This document shows positions 7,679 through 16,664 of a DNA stretch of 64,000 nt, one piece after another; within the stretch, counting starts at the first letter, position 1; the number at the start of each line of letters is the position of its first letter. Made by a program: the position numbers and the translations under genes. Below the pieces are notes generated by a model. It was not told where the DNA came from. It saw nothing but the letters and a program-made list of their open reading frames with translations, and did no database searches. The stretch is from Caenimonas sp. SL110. GTDB lineage: Bacteria; Pseudomonadota; Gammaproteobacteria; Burkholderiales; Burkholderiaceae_C. The stretch lies in NCBI RefSeq assembly GCF_001044395.1, contig NZ_JANU01000029.1:1-64000 (forward strand). Reading direction: 5' to 3'.

Positions 7679-8668
7679 TCACTCCGGCCTGATATTCCTG
7701 TCCTTCACGATCTGCGCCCACTTGGTCGATTCCTTGTGCATGAACTCGGTGAGTTCGGCGCGCGTGGTGGGATGCGCGGACAGGCCGTGCTTCAGGAGCG
7801 CTTCGCGGACGCCGGGGTCATTGAGCACCTTGACGATTTCAAGGTTGTAGCGGTCGAGCATCGCCGCGGGCATCTTTGACGAGCCCACGAATGCATACCA
7901 GTTGAGCGCCTCGAATCCGGGCAGGCCCGACTCGGCCACGGTCGGAATGTTGGGCATGTAGGCGGGGCGCGTGAGCCCCGTGGTCGCCAGCGGAATCAGC
8001 TTGCCCGACTCGACGTGCGGCAGCGAGGTCGGTGGTGCAGAGAAGTAGCCGGTGAATCGGCCCCCCAGCAGGTCGTTCATCGCAGGCGCGCCGCCCTTGT
8101 AGGGCACGTGCAGCATTTCAGTGCCGGTGCGCGCCGCGAAGAGTTCGCCCGCCAGATGCGATGCGGAACCGTTGCCTGTCGAGGCGTACGACACATTGTT
8201 GGGTGCCTTCCTGGCCGCCGCCAGGAAGTCCGCCATGTTCTTGATGCCCGCGCCCGGATGCACCACCAGCAGGTTCGGAAAATTCACCCCGCCAGAGATG
8301 GCAGCCAGATCTTTGAACGGGTCGTAGGCAAGCTTCATCATGTGCGGCGCAATGGTGAGCGGGCCGATCGAGCCCAGCAGCAGCATGGTGCCGTCGGCGG
8401 GGCCCTGCGCGACCTGCTGGTGGGCGATGTTGCCGCCTGCGCCAGCCTTGTTTTCGACAAGGACGGTCTGGCCGATGTTCTCGCCCAGCTTTTTGGCGAT
8501 GAGCCGGGCCGCAGCGTCTGCGGCCCCACCGGGCGCAAAGCCAACGACCAGCGTGATGGGCTTGGCCGGAGGAAAGGCCTGTGCAAGGGCTGCAGCGGGA
8601 TTCAGCAGCGCGGCGGCAGAGGTGATTGCGAGCGCGCGCAGCAAACGTGAAACGGGACGGTGGTTCAT
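7679..8668 (-). CDS. Bug/TctC-family tripartite tricarboxylate receptor
   Basis: Bug proteins are periplasmic solute receptors for carboxylates and related compounds. From the Met at 8668 the protein has about 329 residues and starts with a Sec signal (arginine-rich n-region, ALAITSAAALLNPAAALAQA). The mature part has the family landmarks: PITLVVGFAPGGAADAAAR, VENKAGAGGNIA, NVSYASTGNGSASHLAGELF and PTVAESGLPGFEALNWYA. Upstream in-frame codons to 8755 lack these features. No TctA/TctB membrane partner is adjacent, which is common for this expanded family. Confidence 0.9.
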   Translation of the reverse strand: MNHRPVSRLLRALAITSAAALLNPAAALAQAFPPAKPITLVVGFAPGGAADAAARLIAKKLGENIGQTVLVENKAGAGGNIAHQQVAQGPADGTMLLLGSIGPLTIAPHMMKLAYDPFKDLAAISGGVNFPNLLVVHPGAGIKNMADFLAAARKAPNNVSYASTGNGSASHLAGELFAARTGTEMLHVPYKGGAPAMNDLLGGRFTGYFSAPPTSLPHVESGKLIPLATTGLTRPAYMPNIPTVAESGLPGFEALNWYAFVGSSKMPAAMLDRYNLEIVKVLNDPGVREALLKHGLSAHPTTRAELTEFMHKESTKWAQIVKDRNIRPE

Positions 8669-8768
8669 TTGAGGCTTTCGAAAAGGCGCGATGAGGTTAT
8701 CACCCGCTGCCGCTCCCGGTGCTCGGGGTTGTCCAGCGGTAGGCAAAAGTTGCACTCGACTTCACCGA

Positions 8769-8796
8769 TTGACGCTGGGTCCGGCCTGCCTATACG
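8769..8796 (+). promoter_or_regulatory. Sigma-70-like promoter for the tandem Bug genes
   Basis: TTGACG (8769-8774) and TATACG (8791-8796) are separated by 16 bp and lie about 50 bp upstream of the first plus-strand Bug gene, which also has an AGGAGA ribosome site. Both boxes are close to consensus. The call rests on sequence only. Confidence 0.5.
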
Positions 8797-8850
8797 CTGT
8801 CTGCGACACGTCCAGGTGAGCTTGCATTTCCCAACATCACAGGAGATTTC

Positions 8851-9819
8851 ATGCGATTGCTGCAAAAACTCGTCTCGGCTCTGGTCCTGCTTTGCAGCGC
8901 CTTCGCTGCAGGGGCGGCCGATCCGGACTACCCCACCAAGCCCGTCAAATTCATCGTGTCGTACCCGCCGGGCGGCACGACCGACATCCTCGCGCGACTG
9001 ATGGGGCAGTGGCTTTCCACGCGGCTCAACCAGCAGGTCGTGGTTGAAAACCGGGCCGGTGGCGGCAACAACATCGGCACCGAAATGGCGATCCGCTCGC
9101 CCGCCGACGGCCACACGATCTTTTTGGTCAACCCGGCCAATGCGATCAACGCGAGCCTCTACCAGAAGCTGTCGTTCAACTTCCTGGACGACATGGTGCC
9201 GCTGGGTGGTCTCATTCGCGTGCCCAACGTGATGACGGTTACCAAGAACTTTCCGGCAAAGACTGTCGCCGAGTTCATCGACTACGCGAAGAAGAATCCG
9301 GACAAGGTGAACATGGCTTCGTCGGGCGCGGGCACTTCGGTGCACCTGTCGGGCGAGATGTTCAAGTCGATGGCGGGCGTGAGCATGAAGCACATTCCGT
9401 ACAAGGGTGCGGGCCCCGCCACGGTGGACCTGATCGGCGGGCAGGTCGATGTGATCTTCGACAACATGCCGTCCATCATCAGCCACATTCGCGCGGGCAC
9501 GGTGCGCGCCATCGGCGTGACCAGCACGCAGCGCTCGCCCGCCTTGCCCGATGTTCAGGCCATTGCAGAAACGGTGCCCGGATACGAGGCGAGCGCCTGG
9601 TTCGGCATCGCTGCGCCCAAGGGCACACCGCCTTACATCGTGGCGCGCCTGAATCGCGAGATCAACGCGGCGCTGGCCGATCCGGCCATGAAGGCGAAGT
9701 TTGCGGACCTGGGCGGCCTGCCGATCGGCGGCACGCCCGAGCAGTTCTGGGCGATCCACCGGATGGAAACCGAGAAATGGGCGAAGATCGTGCAATTCTC
9801 AGGTGCGAAAGCCGAATGA
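8851..9819 (+). CDS. Bug/TctC-family tripartite tricarboxylate receptor
   Basis: The 322-residue periplasmic receptor has a short signal peptide (MRLLQKLVSALVLLCSAFAAGAA). Family motifs include KFIVSYPPGGTTDILARLMG, VENRAGGGNNIGTE, NMASSGAGTSVHLSGEMF and YKGAGPATVDLIGGQ. AGGAGA lies six bases before the ATG. The stop overlaps the start of the next Bug gene (ATGA), so two similar receptors are translated from one mRNA. The ligand is unknown; family members bind di- and tricarboxylates, aromatic acids, nicotinate and others. Confidence 0.92.
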   Translation: MRLLQKLVSALVLLCSAFAAGAADPDYPTKPVKFIVSYPPGGTTDILARLMGQWLSTRLNQQVVVENRAGGGNNIGTEMAIRSPADGHTIFLVNPANAINASLYQKLSFNFLDDMVPLGGLIRVPNVMTVTKNFPAKTVAEFIDYAKKNPDKVNMASSGAGTSVHLSGEMFKSMAGVSMKHIPYKGAGPATVDLIGGQVDVIFDNMPSIISHIRAGTVRAIGVTSTQRSPALPDVQAIAETVPGYEASAWFGIAAPKGTPPYIVARLNREINAALADPAMKAKFADLGGLPIGGTPEQFWAIHRMETEKWAKIVQFSGAKAE

Positions 9820-10796
9820 CATTTTCCAGAATCTTCTCCGCGCTGCTGATCGCTGCAGGTGCCCTCGCTGCAGTGCCTGCAGCCCTTGCGCAGTCTTCAC
9901 AGACTTACCCCACCAGGCCGATCCGGCTGGTGGTGCCGTTTCCGGCGGGCGGTGCGACCGACATCTTTGCCCGCGCCGTTTCGCAAAAGCTCGGTGAGCG
10001 CCTGGGCACCACGGTCGTCGTGGACAACAAGCCCGGTGCAGGCGGCACGATTGGCTCGGACCTCGCGGCCAAATCCGCGCCCGACGGCTACACCCTGCTG
10101 CTGGCGACCAGCAGCACCCACAGCATCGGACCGAGCTTCGGCAAGGTTCCCTACGACGCGGTCGCCGACTTCACGCCCATCACCCATGTGGGCAATGCAC
10201 CGAGCATCATGCTGGTGCCCAACAGCTCACCTGCGAAGACGGTGAAGGAGTGGGTCGATCTCGCGCGCAAGAACCCCGGCAAGCTCAACTATGCAAGCAG
10301 TGGCAACGGCACCGTTGTGCATCTGGGCACCGAGTACTTCAAGGCGATGGCCGGGCTGTACCTGGTTCACATTCCGTATCGCGGCACCGCGCTGGCCATT
10401 CCTGATCTGGTGAGTGGCAAGCTTGATCTGTTGCTCGATTCGCTGCCCAGCGGCTTGCCGCACGTGAAGGAAGGGCGCCTGCGCGCATTGGGCATCACGA
10501 CCGCGAAGCGCTCGCCCTTGATGCCCGATCTGCCAGCGATTGCCGAGACGATTCCGGGTTTTGTTGCGGTGACCTGGTTTGGCCTGTATGGACCCAAGGG
10601 CCTGCCCAACGATGTGGTGATGCGATTGAGCACTGCCGTCAATCAGGCCCTGCAGGATGCCGATGTGAAAGAGCGTCTCGCGCGGCTGGGGATCGAGCCC
10701 GTGGGCGGCACGCCGCAGCAGTTCATCGCGATGACCAACGCCGATCGCGCGACGTGGAAGAAGATCATCATGGATCGGAAACTGACGGCGGATTGA
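9816..10796 (+). CDS. Bug/TctC-family tripartite tricarboxylate receptor
   Basis: The start at 9816 (MTFSRIFSALLIAAG) is chosen because it opens a clear signal peptide ending at AALAQ and overlaps the upstream stop by ATGA. The mature protein shows PIRLVVPFPAGGATDIFAR, VDNKPGAGGTIGSDL, KLNYASSGNGTVVHLGTEYF and a C-terminal GGTPQQF. It is about 326 residues, the usual length. It probably arose as a paralogue of the preceding gene but is well diverged from it. A block of mosaic intergenic repeats begins immediately after the stop. Confidence 0.92.
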   Translation: MTFSRIFSALLIAAGALAAVPAALAQSSQTYPTRPIRLVVPFPAGGATDIFARAVSQKLGERLGTTVVVDNKPGAGGTIGSDLAAKSAPDGYTLLLATSSTHSIGPSFGKVPYDAVADFTPITHVGNAPSIMLVPNSSPAKTVKEWVDLARKNPGKLNYASSGNGTVVHLGTEYFKAMAGLYLVHIPYRGTALAIPDLVSGKLDLLLDSLPSGLPHVKEGRLRALGITTAKRSPLMPDLPAIAETIPGFVAVTWFGLYGPKGLPNDVVMRLSTAVNQALQDADVKERLARLGIEPVGGTPQQFIAMTNADRATWKKIIMDRKLTAD

Positions 10797-10798
10797 AT

Positions 10799-10941
10799 GG
10801 CGACGGCTGTTGAAGACATGGATTGCGCATCGAGCCCGCAATGACAGCCCGGCTGTCATGCCGGACTTGATCCGGCATCCACCGCGCAGCGGCGACGGCC
10901 GTTGAAGACATGGATTGCGCATCGAGCCCGCAATGACAGCC
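10799..10941. repeat. Mosaic intergenic repeat with two 51-bp direct copies
   Basis: A 51-bp unit beginning GGCGACGGCTGTTGAAGACA occurs at 10799-10849 and again at 10891-10941 with one mismatch. Between them is the hairpin block GTCATGCCGGACTTGATCC with its complement GGCATCC. The second copy ends directly at the stop codon of the minus-strand RNB gene. A close relative of the 51-bp unit is also present around 51566. Confidence 0.85.
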
Positions 10942-12396
10942 TCAAGTCACCCGCTCGAAGTCGATGAAGCTTTGAAGCGCATCGACCGCCACCAGCCGCA
11001 CACGCAGCACATCACCCACATCGAGTCCTTCAAACCCGCGCACGACGCGGCCCTCGAGCATCGGGCGGTGAATGCGCACGAAGGTGCCCTTGGGCGCTGC
11101 GCCGGTCACGATGGCATCGAATGACTCGCCGATGCGGTCATGCAGCAGCCAGGCACCTGCAGCCTTCAATACCTGCCGCTCGACCTTGTTCGCATTGTTT
11201 TCCTGCGTGGTGCTGTGGCTGGCAATCGCGGCGAGCGCCTCTGCGTCATAGGGCGGCGCGTCGCCTGCGATGGCGGCCTTGAGCAGGCGCTGCGTGATGA
11301 GGTCGGGATAGCGGCGGTTCGGTGCGGTGGAGTGAGCGTAATCAGCCACAGCCAATCCAAAGTGCCCCTGCGATTTGACGCCCGCAGCGCCAGCCGAATA
11401 CTCGCCCGCGCCCAGCATCTTCACCACCGACAGCGACAGGTCGGCAAACCCTTCGGGGTCGGCCTTGCGGCGAAGCTGCAAAAAGCCATCGAGCGCCAGC
11501 GCATCGGCCTCTGCGGGCAAGGCGACACCATGCGAAGCCGCAAGCGCGACGATGCGGTCCCAGCGCCGGGGCGCCTGCAGCAGACGCCGCAGCGAAGGAA
11601 AACCCTTTTCCACGAGGTAGCGGGCCGTTGCGCCATTGGCCGCAATCATCAGGTCGGCAATCAGATCCTTGGCGCGATTCTTCTCGTCGGGTTGCAGGTC
11701 AACCAGCTCACCGTCCTTGAATACCGGGCGCGCTGCGCTCGACTTCAGGTTCAATGCGCCGCGGTCGCTGCGCAGCTGCCGAAGCCGCGATGCCAGTGCA
11801 TCGTGCAGCCGCAACTGCTCTTCCAGGCCCGGCACCTGCGCGAGCTTCGGCAGGGGCGGCGCTTGTCCGTCCAGCCATGCAGACACGGCGTCATAGGCCA
11901 GCTTGGCGTGGTTGAAAACCGTCGCGCGGTACACGTCTGCCTGCGCCACCGCACCATCAGGCGCTACCCGCATGTCCACGACAACGGCCAGCCGCTCCTG
12001 CGACTCGTGCAGCGAGGTCAGGTCGTTGGACAGCAACTCCGGCAGCATCGGAAAGACGCCGGCTGCGGTATAGACCGATGTGGTGTTGGCGCCCGCGTGT
12101 TCGTCGATCGCGCGGTCCGGCTTGACCAGCGCATCGACATCGGCGATGGCCACCAGCAGCCGCGTTCCGCCGTCAGGGTGCTCCTGCGCAAAGCTGAGCT
12201 GGTCGAGGTCGCGCGTGTCGTCGTTGTCGATTGAAAACCACAGCAGGTGCCGCAGGTCGCGAATGTCGCCGCTTCGCTCCGGCGCTTTGGTGCGCGCAGC
12301 CTCTGCTTCGCGCAGCGCTTCGGGCGCGAAGGCGGGCCGCAGATCGCGCGTCTTCATGGCTTCAATGGCGATCTGGCGCAGGTCGATGGGATTCAT
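10942..12396 (-). CDS. RNB-domain 3'-5' exoribonuclease (RNase II/R family)
   Basis: The 484-residue protein begins close to the RNB catalytic domain. WFSIDNDDTRDLDQLSFAQE (about residues 53-72) carries the acidic cluster that binds the catalytic metals. HSTAPNRRYPDLITQRLL (about residues 351-368) is the conserved C-terminal RNB motif. The end (about 420-484) looks like a small S1/OB strand region. The N-terminal cold-shock domains of full RNase II or RNase R are missing, so this is the short form common in Burkholderiales. Its in vivo substrate is unknown. Confidence 0.88.
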   Translation of the reverse strand: MNPIDLRQIAIEAMKTRDLRPAFAPEALREAEAARTKAPERSGDIRDLRHLLWFSIDNDDTRDLDQLSFAQEHPDGGTRLLVAIADVDALVKPDRAIDEHAGANTTSVYTAAGVFPMLPELLSNDLTSLHESQERLAVVVDMRVAPDGAVAQADVYRATVFNHAKLAYDAVSAWLDGQAPPLPKLAQVPGLEEQLRLHDALASRLRQLRSDRGALNLKSSAARPVFKDGELVDLQPDEKNRAKDLIADLMIAANGATARYLVEKGFPSLRRLLQAPRRWDRIVALAASHGVALPAEADALALDGFLQLRRKADPEGFADLSLSVVKMLGAGEYSAGAAGVKSQGHFGLAVADYAHSTAPNRRYPDLITQRLLKAAIAGDAPPYDAEALAAIASHSTTQENNANKVERQVLKAAGAWLLHDRIGESFDAIVTGAAPKGTFVRIHRPMLEGRVVRGFEGLDVGDVLRVRLVAVDALQSFIDFERVT

Positions 12397-12467
12397 GTAT
12401 CAGGCAGTGATTTTTGCCTGACTACTCTACCGCCGAATATCAGCCCGTGCGGTTGCAAGCGCGCTCG

Positions 12468-13091
12468 TCAGTCGTAAATCGAGCCGCCATAGGCCGATCC
12501 ACCAAGTCCAGCGGGTTCCTGCGCGCGTGGCGGCTCGGCAGCCGTGTCGATGCCCCTGCTGCCTAGTACCGCACGTATGCGATCAGCGAGTTCCGGGCCC
12601 GACACGTACTGCCCGGTCGGCGCGAGGGGTGCGGTCTTGAGCACCGCGCTGATCACTTCGCCTGCGGCGCCCACGCAATTGGGGGCATGGCGGTTCTTGC
12701 TGTGAAAGCCGGGGACAGCCGCCTGCTCCATGGTCTGGCGCACAAGGACTGCGTCGTCCTGAGTTTGCAGAATTTGCACGAACTGGCGCGTGCCGTGAAG
12801 AAGCCGCTCGGGCATGAAGCTGCCTCGCCGCTGTATGTAGCCCATGTCGTCGACATAGCTGCCGCAGGGTCCGAAGCCCATGGCCGGGGGAAACGAAAAA
12901 CTCTTTTGTTCCAGTTCGGAAAATTCGAGTTGCACATGCTCACCCGCTTTTCCATGGACAAAATGAAGCCCGCGCTGCGGCGGCTCGCCATGGCGGCGGG
13001 GCAAGGGGGTCTCGACTCGCATGGCCGCTGCGAGCCGGGCATGGCCGGCTTGCGAGGCACGTCGGCCCGCCGTGGTGGAACTGGAAATCAT
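12468..13091 (-). CDS. Uncertain hypothetical protein
   Basis: This open frame of up to 207 codons is not recognised. The part from the internal Met at 12881 (MGFGPCGSYVDDMGYIQRRG) to the stop looks protein-like, with mostly G or C in third positions and balanced composition. The first 70 codons look like read-through. I therefore think the true start is later than 13091, perhaps 12881, but no good ribosome site marks it. A competing plus-strand frame over 12687-13127 looks worse. It could also be non-coding. Confidence 0.35.
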   Translation of the reverse strand: MISSSTTAGRRASQAGHARLAAAMRVETPLPRRHGEPPQRGLHFVHGKAGEHVQLEFSELEQKSFSFPPAMGFGPCGSYVDDMGYIQRRGSFMPERLLHGTRQFVQILQTQDDAVLVRQTMEQAAVPGFHSKNRHAPNCVGAAGEVISAVLKTAPLAPTGQYVSGPELADRIRAVLGSRGIDTAAEPPRAQEPAGLGGSAYGGSIYD

Positions 13092-13175
13092 GCCCGCGAT
13101 CTTTCCGGCCCGCGGGTCCCCCGGTAACTAGGGAAAGCCTGCACGAGTCTTTGGTCTCGCGCTCGCCATGCCCCG

Positions 13176-16100
13176 TCAGATTTCGAGCTGTCCGGTCAGG
13201 CTCACACCGATGATCTCCACGCTCGAATGGCCGTTGCCGTCATCGAGCGTCACGGTGAAGTACTCCATGCGCCCGGCGCCCGGTGCCAGCAGCGGGTCCG
13301 CGACCTGGTTGTTCACCGTGTAGAGCCAGTTGACCTGTCCGGCATGACCGTCCGAGCGAATTTGCGCCGTGAGTGTTCCCAGATTGCCGTCCTGCGATTG
13401 CACGCTCACCGAGTGTTCGGCGAATGCTGCATCGACGAAGGTAAACGCGCCTGCCGTTGCCAGCGTGGCTGATTCATGGGTGCCGCCCAGGTCCGTGACG
13501 GCGCCCGGTGCGCTCCAGTGGTACGTCTGGTCGAAGCCCAGCGTGGCCGATGCCACCTGCTGGAGCGCCACTGCAGTCGCTGCATCGATGCCCAGGTCTT
13601 GCGCCACGACATCGCCCGCGCCCAGCACACGCGCATCGAGTCCCGTCATCGTTTCAAACAATGTGAGGCCTGCGAGGTACGAGCCGTACTTGCTGGCGTG
13701 CAGGTTGTCGTCAAACCAGAGGTTGATCTGGCCGGTGCTGACGCTGTCTGTTTCGGTCTCGGTGTACGGATCGCGGATCGCAAGGCCTGCCTGCACGGCG
13801 GCCATGAAGGCCGTGCTCACCGGCGCGACGCCGACGAAATCGGTGTTGGTCTCGGCCAGGTGGGTGTACGCGGCGGTGAGGTCGGCGCTCATCTCTTCGA
13901 GCGTGAGGTAGTAGGCCGTGGCCTTGGTGTCCGACTGCGAGATCGTGCCGCCTGTGTAGGCGCCGTTTGGCTGCAGGATCTTCTCGGTGAGCATGTCCCA
14001 GGCACCGGCGACCATGTCGGGGCGAGCCCATGTCGCGTACAGGTACACGTCGGTCTCTTCGCTGGCGTTGGGGTTCGCGGCAATGGCACCGTCGGCGGCG
14101 CCGGTGTGGATGTAGTTTTCGATCAGCGTCGCGTACTGCTCGAACGCGGGGATGTCGGCGTTGCTGCCAGAGGTGGTTTCCAGCGACGCTGCCGTGGCGC
14201 CGGTGGTGGAAATGCCGAAGTCGGACTGGGTCGGCTCGCCCGAGAAGTAGGTAGCCGTGCCGTCTTCCTTGAACTTCACTGTCAGCGCGCTGGTCGTGCT
14301 GCCGCTGCGGGTGAAGGTGTAGATCAGGCTTTGTCCGGCGCTCTCGTAGGCGCTGGCGGCCGAACTCAGCGATAGCGTCACGTTGGGCAGGGTCAGGTCG
14401 GTGCCGACCGCGAAGTCGTCGTTGACGATGGTGGCCTTGACTTCGCCTGCGGTGCCGACGTTGTAGTTGGCGTTGGATGACAGCGTGAGCTTGACCGACT
14501 CGTCGGATTCAATCGTCGCGTCGGACTTGGGGTCGAGCGTGATGCTGGCCGATGTCTGACCGGCCGGGATGACGATGGTGCCGGTGCTGCTGGTGAATGA
14601 AATGCTGCCGGTGGTGGTCGGCGCTGCGGTCGAGCCGCTGGTTTCAAATCCGCCGCCGCTGCTAAACCGATAGGCTGAGCTGCCCGTGGCGCTCGTACCG
14701 ACAAACGCGCCCGTGGCGATGTTGTAGTGCTCCAGGTCCGCTGTGATCGAAGGTGCGGTCGAGCCATCGCGGGTCGCTGCAAAGTTGATCGTGATGGCAT
14801 TCGTCGTGGCACCGGTTCGCGTGAAGGTGAAGACAAGGTTGCCTGCGCCGTCTTCGGCAGCCGAGCCCTGTGCAGCCACCAGCGTGATCGTAGGCAGCGC
14901 CGGATCGGTGACGGGTGCCGTGGGGTCGTCGTTCTGGATGGTGGTGGTCACTGCGCTGCTGGTGCCCACGCGGTAGGCCGCGTCGGCTGACAGCGTGAGC
15001 GAGAGCGTCTCGTCGTATTCCTTGAGTGCGTCGCTGGTGGGCGTGACGATCAGCGTGGCCGTCGAACTGCCGGGGGCGAAGGTGATGGAGCCGGAGCCGC
15101 CGGGCAGGGGTTCATCGGTCTGGTCCTGCAGCACGACGATGTCCCATTCCTGGCCCGAGATGTTGCCGCGCAGGTCCCATGCGGCTGGCGATGTGTTGAG
15201 GTAGTGGCCGCGCAGTGTGGCTGCGTTGCGGGTCGAAAGCGACACATCCCAGCTCAGGCCGACCTGGTCGGCGAACATGTCCACCAGGCCCGGCACGCCG
15301 CCCCAGTTGTGCGGCTCGTACAGGTTGGCGCCGGTCTGGTTGGCGAAGTTGCCGCCGCGATCGGGTGAGGTGAGGTCATGCACGCCGCCGGGGTTGGTCT
15401 GCGCGTCCCAGGTGTTGTACGACATGACCGGATCGGCGCGGCCGAATGTCGCGCTGTTGCCCACGAACAGGACTTCATTGAACACGGTTGCGATGCTGAC
15501 GCTGGGAGCCAGTGCGCCTGTGCCCTCGGCGGCGACGCCTGCCAGGCCTGCCAGGTCGGTGAAGTTGCCCGGCAACACGGTGACCTTGCCGCCTGTGCTG
15601 AGGTTGGCGCTGGTGGCGGCGGTGAAGGTTGCGGTGCGCACCAGGCCCGTGCCGGTGAGGCCCGTGAGCGTGCCGCCCGACACTGCAATATCGCCCGCGA
15701 TGAAACTGGTGCCCGGGTCTTCGCTGAAGGTGAATGTGATCGTTGCCGATTCACCGTCTTGCAGCAGGTCGGCGGAACTGGTGATGGCAAGGGTGGGCGC
15801 GACGTTGATGACCGAGACCACGACGGCCTGAGTTGCAGTCTGCTCGCCGTCGTCTGCGATGACGTTGAATTCGTAGCTCGCCTTCACTTCGTAATCGGGA
15901 GATGCCTTGAGCGTGACCACGCCCTCGCTGGAGATGTTGAGCAGCGCTGCATCCGCGCCAGACAGCGAGTAGTCCGGCGCCCCGAGGCCGTCGGCATCGG
16001 TGGTGGTCGCGGTGTAGATCGCCGTGGAGGTCGGTGCGTTCTCGGTGACGCTGCCGGTGCTGCCGGACGTGAACACCGGCGCAGTGTCGTTGGCGTTGTC

Positions 16101-16637
16101 CACGGTCACATGCACGGCGCGCACGGTCGTGTTCACGCCGTCGTTGGCAACCACGTTGAAGTCGTAGCTCGTGCGAGTCTCGTGGTCAGCGGGCTCCAGC
16201 AGCCGGACGACGCCCGAGCGCGAGATTTCCAGCAGGTGCGCGTCTTGCCCGGTCAGGCTGAAGTTGGCCTGGCGAAACGGCTGGTCTGCATCGGTGGTGC
16301 TTGCGCGATAGACCACACGCTCGCCCTCGGCGACAAAGCCCTTGCCGCCCGACGTGAAGACGGGTGCTTCGTCGTTGAGATTCTTCACGCCGACCCTGAT
16401 GGACTGCGTGAGTGTGTGGGTGCTCGTGATGATGAGCAGGTCGAACGAGTAGAGCGTGCGCACCTCGTAGTCGGCGGGGTTCCTGAGCGTGACGACACCG
16501 TCGCTCGATACCTTGAAGAAGGCTGCATCTGTGCCGGAAAGCGCGTAACTCAAACCAGACGCGCCGTTGTGGTCGAACGAATAGATCGGTGTATCGACAG
16601 GCGCGTTTTCCGCAATCTTGACTTTGCGTGCTCTCAT
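13176..16637 (-). CDS. Large cadherin/Calx-beta/VCBS surface protein with an interrupted SGNH-like domain
   Basis: The 1153-residue acidic protein lacks a Sec signal and cysteines. Order: three cadherin-like repeats (about 5-90, 90-185, 190-278; each with ...APVFTSG or AxTDADG signatures), one bacterial Ig-like domain (282-385), the first half of an SGNH/DUF4886-like hydrolase (388-512: VLFVGNSATFG and DIVVLQDQTDEPLP), a Calx-beta array (513-824), the second half of the hydrolase (825-1000: AFEQYATLIENY, YATWARPDM, DNLHASKYGSYLAGL) and a C-terminal VCBS-like domain (1050-1153). The Asn-Ser pair and the D..LH pair are the likely catalytic or remnant residues. GGAG lies eight bases before the ATG. 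I infer a secreted adhesin or cell-surface enzyme exported by a type I system encoded elsewhere. Confidence 0.8.
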   Translation of the reverse strand: MRARKVKIAENAPVDTPIYSFDHNGASGLSYALSGTDAAFFKVSSDGVVTLRNPADYEVRTLYSFDLLIITSTHTLTQSIRVGVKNLNDEAPVFTSGGKGFVAEGERVVYRASTTDADQPFRQANFSLTGQDAHLLEISRSGVVRLLEPADHETRTSYDFNVVANDGVNTTVRAVHVTVDNANDTAPVFTSGSTGSVTENAPTSTAIYTATTTDADGLGAPDYSLSGADAALLNISSEGVVTLKASPDYEVKASYEFNVIADDGEQTATQAVVVSVINVAPTLAITSSADLLQDGESATITFTFSEDPGTSFIAGDIAVSGGTLTGLTGTGLVRTATFTAATSANLSTGGKVTVLPGNFTDLAGLAGVAAEGTGALAPSVSIATVFNEVLFVGNSATFGRADPVMSYNTWDAQTNPGGVHDLTSPDRGGNFANQTGANLYEPHNWGGVPGLVDMFADQVGLSWDVSLSTRNAATLRGHYLNTSPAAWDLRGNISGQEWDIVVLQDQTDEPLPGGSGSITFAPGSSTATLIVTPTSDALKEYDETLSLTLSADAAYRVGTSSAVTTTIQNDDPTAPVTDPALPTITLVAAQGSAAEDGAGNLVFTFTRTGATTNAITINFAATRDGSTAPSITADLEHYNIATGAFVGTSATGSSAYRFSSGGGFETSGSTAAPTTTGSISFTSSTGTIVIPAGQTSASITLDPKSDATIESDESVKLTLSSNANYNVGTAGEVKATIVNDDFAVGTDLTLPNVTLSLSSAASAYESAGQSLIYTFTRSGSTTSALTVKFKEDGTATYFSGEPTQSDFGISTTGATAASLETTSGSNADIPAFEQYATLIENYIHTGAADGAIAANPNASEETDVYLYATWARPDMVAGAWDMLTEKILQPNGAYTGGTISQSDTKATAYYLTLEEMSADLTAAYTHLAETNTDFVGVAPVSTAFMAAVQAGLAIRDPYTETETDSVSTGQINLWFDDNLHASKYGSYLAGLTLFETMTGLDARVLGAGDVVAQDLGIDAATAVALQQVASATLGFDQTYHWSAPGAVTDLGGTHESATLATAGAFTFVDAAFAEHSVSVQSQDGNLGTLTAQIRSDGHAGQVNWLYTVNNQVADPLLAPGAGRMEYFTVTLDDGNGHSSVEIIGVSLTGQLEI

Positions 16638-16664
16638 GGGGAACTCCAGAAAAAAGTGGGGGTA

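Noticed and set aside
10799..10941. Insertion sequence remnant
   Set aside because: No transposase fragment is present and the modules recur in different orders; a dispersed REP-like family fits better.
12687..13127. 146-codon plus-strand frame
   Set aside because: Less protein-like than the minus-strand frame, no ribosome site, and its C-terminus is Arg/Gly-rich noise.
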